Shown piece after piece: positions 60,601 to 64,000 of a stretch of DNA of 64,000 nt. This DNA comes from Congeria kusceri (Eukaryota; Mollusca; Bivalvia; Myida; Dreissenidae): positions 19,743,980-19,807,979 of the forward strand of contig CM051034.1 of assembly GCA_027627225.1 (NCBI GenBank). The letters run 5' to 3'. Position numbers and translations under genes: made by a program. The notes beneath the pieces were generated by a model, which did no database searches, was not told where the DNA came from, and worked only from the letters and a program-made list of their open reading frames with translations. Positions within the stretch are counted from its first letter, which is position 1. Each line of letters opens with the position of its first letter.

Positions 60601-61791
60601 ATAGCCTAGAATGGCCCATGAAACCCTAAAGCGTTTTCCCGATGCGGTCCTTATAAAACAGAAAAATATATGTCAAATAGAAATAATGAGACTCCAGAGG
60701 CGTCATGAGGAAAGAAACCATAATTACCACCCACTGGTCCTTTATTTGAGGCAAGTGACCAATTGCCTATACAGTACAGGACAGTACATACAACACAACA
60801 CAAACATAAAAATGATTAAAACTGGGGTCGCCGCCTTGGAACGGTAAATGCAAAGCATTTTGGGTTGAAACTGGTTGAAAGGCATGCCGAACCTCACACT
60901 TAGCCCAGAATTAATCACAATACACGCACTTGTAAATAAACTTTAACCTCATAGCATTGCAATTCAAACTAAATAGTATTAAGAGAGAATATTAATTCAA
61001 TTGATTTACAATTTAATGACTCAATGGTTTTATGTTCACCAGAGAAAAAAAATTGCAACATTCTGAGGCACGATGAAATGAAGTAAATACAATGATCAGA
61101 TACATCATAATTATTTCCTCTTGTAAAAACAAATAATAGGATCACAGGATAAACATGCCGAAATATCTAAAGAAATTAACATTTGCCCAGTATTTAGAAA
61201 ATGGAAAGTTCGTGTATTCTGCTCTCTTATCATGATCTAGATAATTGCCTTGGTAAGTTCGTGCCAATTAACATCTTTGTAGCCAATATTCTATCCAGTC
61301 AATGTTCTCGTTAAGCTGTAATATGAAATACAACACTACTAGTTTTTGTATGAGATAGCATTTAGCACTTTATTAGGAAATTCAATATTCCTTGCACGTA
61401 TAATAGCCATTATTAAATGTATCTTGCATTAAAAAGTCTGATTCACTGTTTGCTTATTAACCGCTAACTTCTTGTAACTAATTTTATTTCGTTATCTTGC
61501 ATGGCTCTAACTTGATTTATACTTATTTTATTTGCCTTTGAAAACTCTACTATTGTAAGTTTAACCCGTAATCAGTTTATTAATTAATTAATTAATTAAT
61601 TAATAATGAATATTTATATTTGTTTATTTTCCGCATTGTTGCAATCATCGGAAACGCTAATGGTATTATAACCACGCCTATAGAGGTCAATCACGGTTAA
61701 CAGTCTATGAACGATTTTACAAGATATCTGCGTCGAATGCCAAACCAATGCATCAATCAAAATTAATCATAGATTAATAATTTGAGGCATG
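57691..61791. other. No protein gene seen
   Basis: Contains a tRNA-like relic (59014-59079) and a (TTAA)n run near 61578-61606. A 78-codon frame at 60611-60847 is Lys/Arg-rich but unrecognised. Confidence 0.5.
59014..59079 (+). pseudogene. tRNA-like relic
   Basis: A perfect 7-bp acceptor stem (CCTTGCC with GGCAAGG) encloses an A box TGGCCGTATGG. The span is only 66 nt and the B box (GTTTCGGGACAC) is degenerate, so it is probably not functional. Confidence 0.4.
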
Positions 61792-62012
61792 TCGTGGGAA
61801 AACTGGGCTTAATGCATGTGCGTAAAGTGTCGTCCCGAATAAGCCTGTGCAGTCCTCACTTTCCGCCTACAGTGGATTTATGTTTAGAAGAGACTTCCTT
61901 GAATAAGAAAATACCATAAAAGCGGAAAGTGTCGTCCTGGACTGCACAGGCTGATCCTGGTCGACATTTTACGCACATGCATTAAGCCAATTTTTCCCAC
62001 GACACGCCTCAA
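61792..62012. mobile_element. Palindromic MITE-like element, copy 2
   Basis: It begins TTGAGGCATGTCGTGGG and ends CCCACGACACGCCTCAA, near-perfect terminal inverted repeats, and shares CCTACAGTGGATTTATGTTT and AATACCATAAAAGCGGAA with the 40981 copy. Confidence 0.88.
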
Positions 62013-63654
62013 TTTTGCATTAAAAGGGTCAATAATGTATAAACGGCTGGCGGTTCACAATAACATGAGTTTTACTTCATTGAAATAATATGATATAAGA
62101 AGCATCATTAGTATCAATAACGCAGTTATTGCATTCACTGTAATTCGTCTGTTTGTAACCTCGCATAGTTGATATATTTTTGGGGGTATTTACTGTTCAA
62201 CCAGGTATGCGTGTATATAGTATTATACTTTTTTAGTTCTAAAATAATGATGAATGTAAGTTATTAAATAGTCATTTCCTTGGTTTATATCATTTTATAA
62301 AGCAAGTTTATGACTGTACGCGTGAGAAATAAATGTGATGCGAAAGAAATAACGAATGTGTGTATTGTCATATCTTCTTAAATGTACTTTTTCATTCAAG
62401 CGGGATTTTGTGGACGTGCGTGGATGTTTAAGGTGAAATTGTCCTTTTAGGTTTATTGGAGAAAATTCCAGATTTACCAAAGTTAGGATTTTGATTGTTG
62501 TAATAGCATGATTCGTGGTTGCTCGCGATGTCTTCACGTATCTGTCACGAGGAACATTGATAATACATTGAAGGACAAAAACGGCAACCTTGTTTCTAAT
62601 GCTAATCGTCTTACTCTCACAAGCCTTCAGAGAGTAATTCTACCCAATATAATATGTAATTACGGAATATTATTGTTATAAAACTGCAATAAAAGCAGTG
62701 TTTCATTCGCATTGGCATTCAGAAATACAATTATCAGCAAGTATTTTCCACAGGCATGCCGTGACATGGGTGTTGAGTTTTCAGTCTCTGGTTATTCATG
62801 GCCATAAGTCACAACATTCTCGCAAATATGCGTTGTCTTTAATTCTAACATGATACTCGTTAATGTTTCTATAGACAAAGAACGAAATTATCGTTGTTAA
62901 ACTAAGCAATTAACAACGCAGAAAGTAGTCACGATTCCGAGCGAAGCATAGTAAAATATAGTTCTCATTAAAATTGCAAAAATATTTATCAAATCACGTT
63001 AGAATCACAATAATTTTCACAAAATCGTTTTTTTATTGGCCAATGCAACTCTTTGTCGTTTTGATATGTTGCTATTAAACCACTCGGGCAAACACCATCG
63101 TGATTTAATTCCTACGCATCAAAACTCCAAATCATTGTTTATTGCCGATAAACAACGATAAATCGAAAAGTATTTATTAAATGAAGATGCGTTCCTTGTA
63201 TAGTACGTACATGTTTTGTTTCTGATCCATTTTAGTATCCTTATATTGTATTATTATACATCACTTCGTGTTCCCATCGTAAAATCCCATATACCCGCCA
63301 CGCATTATTTTTGAAAATGCCATTGCGTTGGAATATAATATACCACGCGCGTAGTAATATACCCCGCTCGTTGGCCTAAAAATATCAACTGGTGTTTTCC
63401 TTATTAGCTAATAATCGATAGGCGCTTATTAAATTGTTTTAAAAAATCAATGGCTTCGAGCGCTTGGTTTTCTGCGTTTGACTTCAGATATTGATAAAAT
63501 ATAGCAACTGGTGCTTTCCGTGAATACCGCGCACCTGTTTATCAGTAGACGCTTTTTAAAATGTATTGAACATCATGGTATAAATGTTTTAGACAAGATA
63601 AGTGAATTAGAAATAAACGTTGAAATTAAAAAAACAAAACGGATGTGATCATGG
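62013..63654. other. No gene seen
   Basis: AT-rich with short frames only; no repeat unit or exon was recognised. Confidence 0.5.
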
Positions 63655-64000
63655 TAACAGACGTTTTCTTCAAAAATGTGAAAGCTAAAATTGTTGATAG
63701 TAATGAGTATAAAGTCAAAGGATATCAGTGTTTTACTGAAAAATTCCATGATCAGGCAAGGGTAGTAGTAATATATGTTAGACAGTAAACCTGCAGATTA
63801 TTGCAAAGAACTTGAAAATTCTATCTTTCATGAGAGCACGCGGTGTGAAATCAGGCTAAACGACAATAAAAAGCTATTATTTGGAGCTATTTATAAGTCA
63901 CCTAATTCAAGCATTGATAATAATAGTAAGAATAAATGAACTTATAACCAGAGCAAGTTCAAATTTTAATCACATAGTGAGTGGTTCATTTTTACCCGAC
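63655..64000 (+). pseudogene. LINE endonuclease relic, continues past the window
   Basis: Three frames read in order give KAKIVDSNEYKVKGYQCFTE, then CEIRLNDNKKLLFGAIYKSP, then NELITRASSNFNHIV...LPD, the order of the second half of an apurinic-type LINE endonuclease (GxxxYRSP-like, then the SGDFN region). There are stops at 63786 and 63937 with frame changes, and the expected SGDFN reads SGSF, so it is dead. Confidence 0.7.

Noticed and set aside
60611..60847. 78-codon Lys/Arg-rich frame starting MAHETLKRF
   Set aside because: No family, splice or repeat support; length is within chance for this much DNA.

Overview
The window looks like nuclear DNA of an invertebrate animal, most likely a bivalve mollusc. 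It is AT-rich, its genes are sparse, and it holds intron-split or intronless animal-type genes, LINE fragments, tRNA-derived SINEs, several MITE families and satellite arrays. The palindromic element present at 41.0 and 61.8 kb resembles, from memory, a very common repeat in dreissenid mussels (Dreissena); that placement is unverified. No prokaryotic, organellar or rRNA signal was seen.

Layout. 1-4.8 kb: a 60-bp satellite with a nine-unit higher-order period, a SINE, and a perfect 23-bp tandem array, framed by a pair of inverted repeats. 4.8-21.2 kb: a diverged inverted segmental duplication. Arm A (4.8-7.8 kb) carries an intact class A GPCR gene. Arm B (14.7-21.2 kb) carries a decayed 3' remnant of the same gene and was later interrupted by a 5'-truncated LINE whose target-site duplication can be read. 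24.6-28.7 kb: a LINE RNase H relic and two families of long, internally repetitive elements. 31.2-32.5 kb: a second intact GPCR with a DRY-to-GRY change. 36.0-40.6 kb: a multi-exon gene, largely invisible as long open frames, for a membrane receptor with a signal peptide, two C-type-lectin-like segments, a Ser/Thr-rich stalk, one membrane helix and a tyrosine-rich cytoplasmic tail. 42.6-44.7 kb: another repetitive element and a 569-bp tandem duplication. 47.0-51.4 kb: a broken Crypton/DUF3504-type tyrosine-recombinase gene with a hAT-like element inside it. 54.5-55.9 kb: a third GPCR. 55.9-64 kb: mostly gene-free DNA with MITEs, ending in a LINE endonuclease relic.

How it fits together. Three intact and one dead copy of one intronless GPCR family form a local, lineage-specific receptor cluster that appears to have grown by segmental duplication and is being eroded by transposons. 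The lectin-like receptor lies between two of the GPCRs, but nothing in the sequence links its function to theirs. The most informative leads are that receptor with its stop-or-splice switch in the tail, the GRY variant, the open minus-strand frame through the satellite, and the datable inverted duplication.
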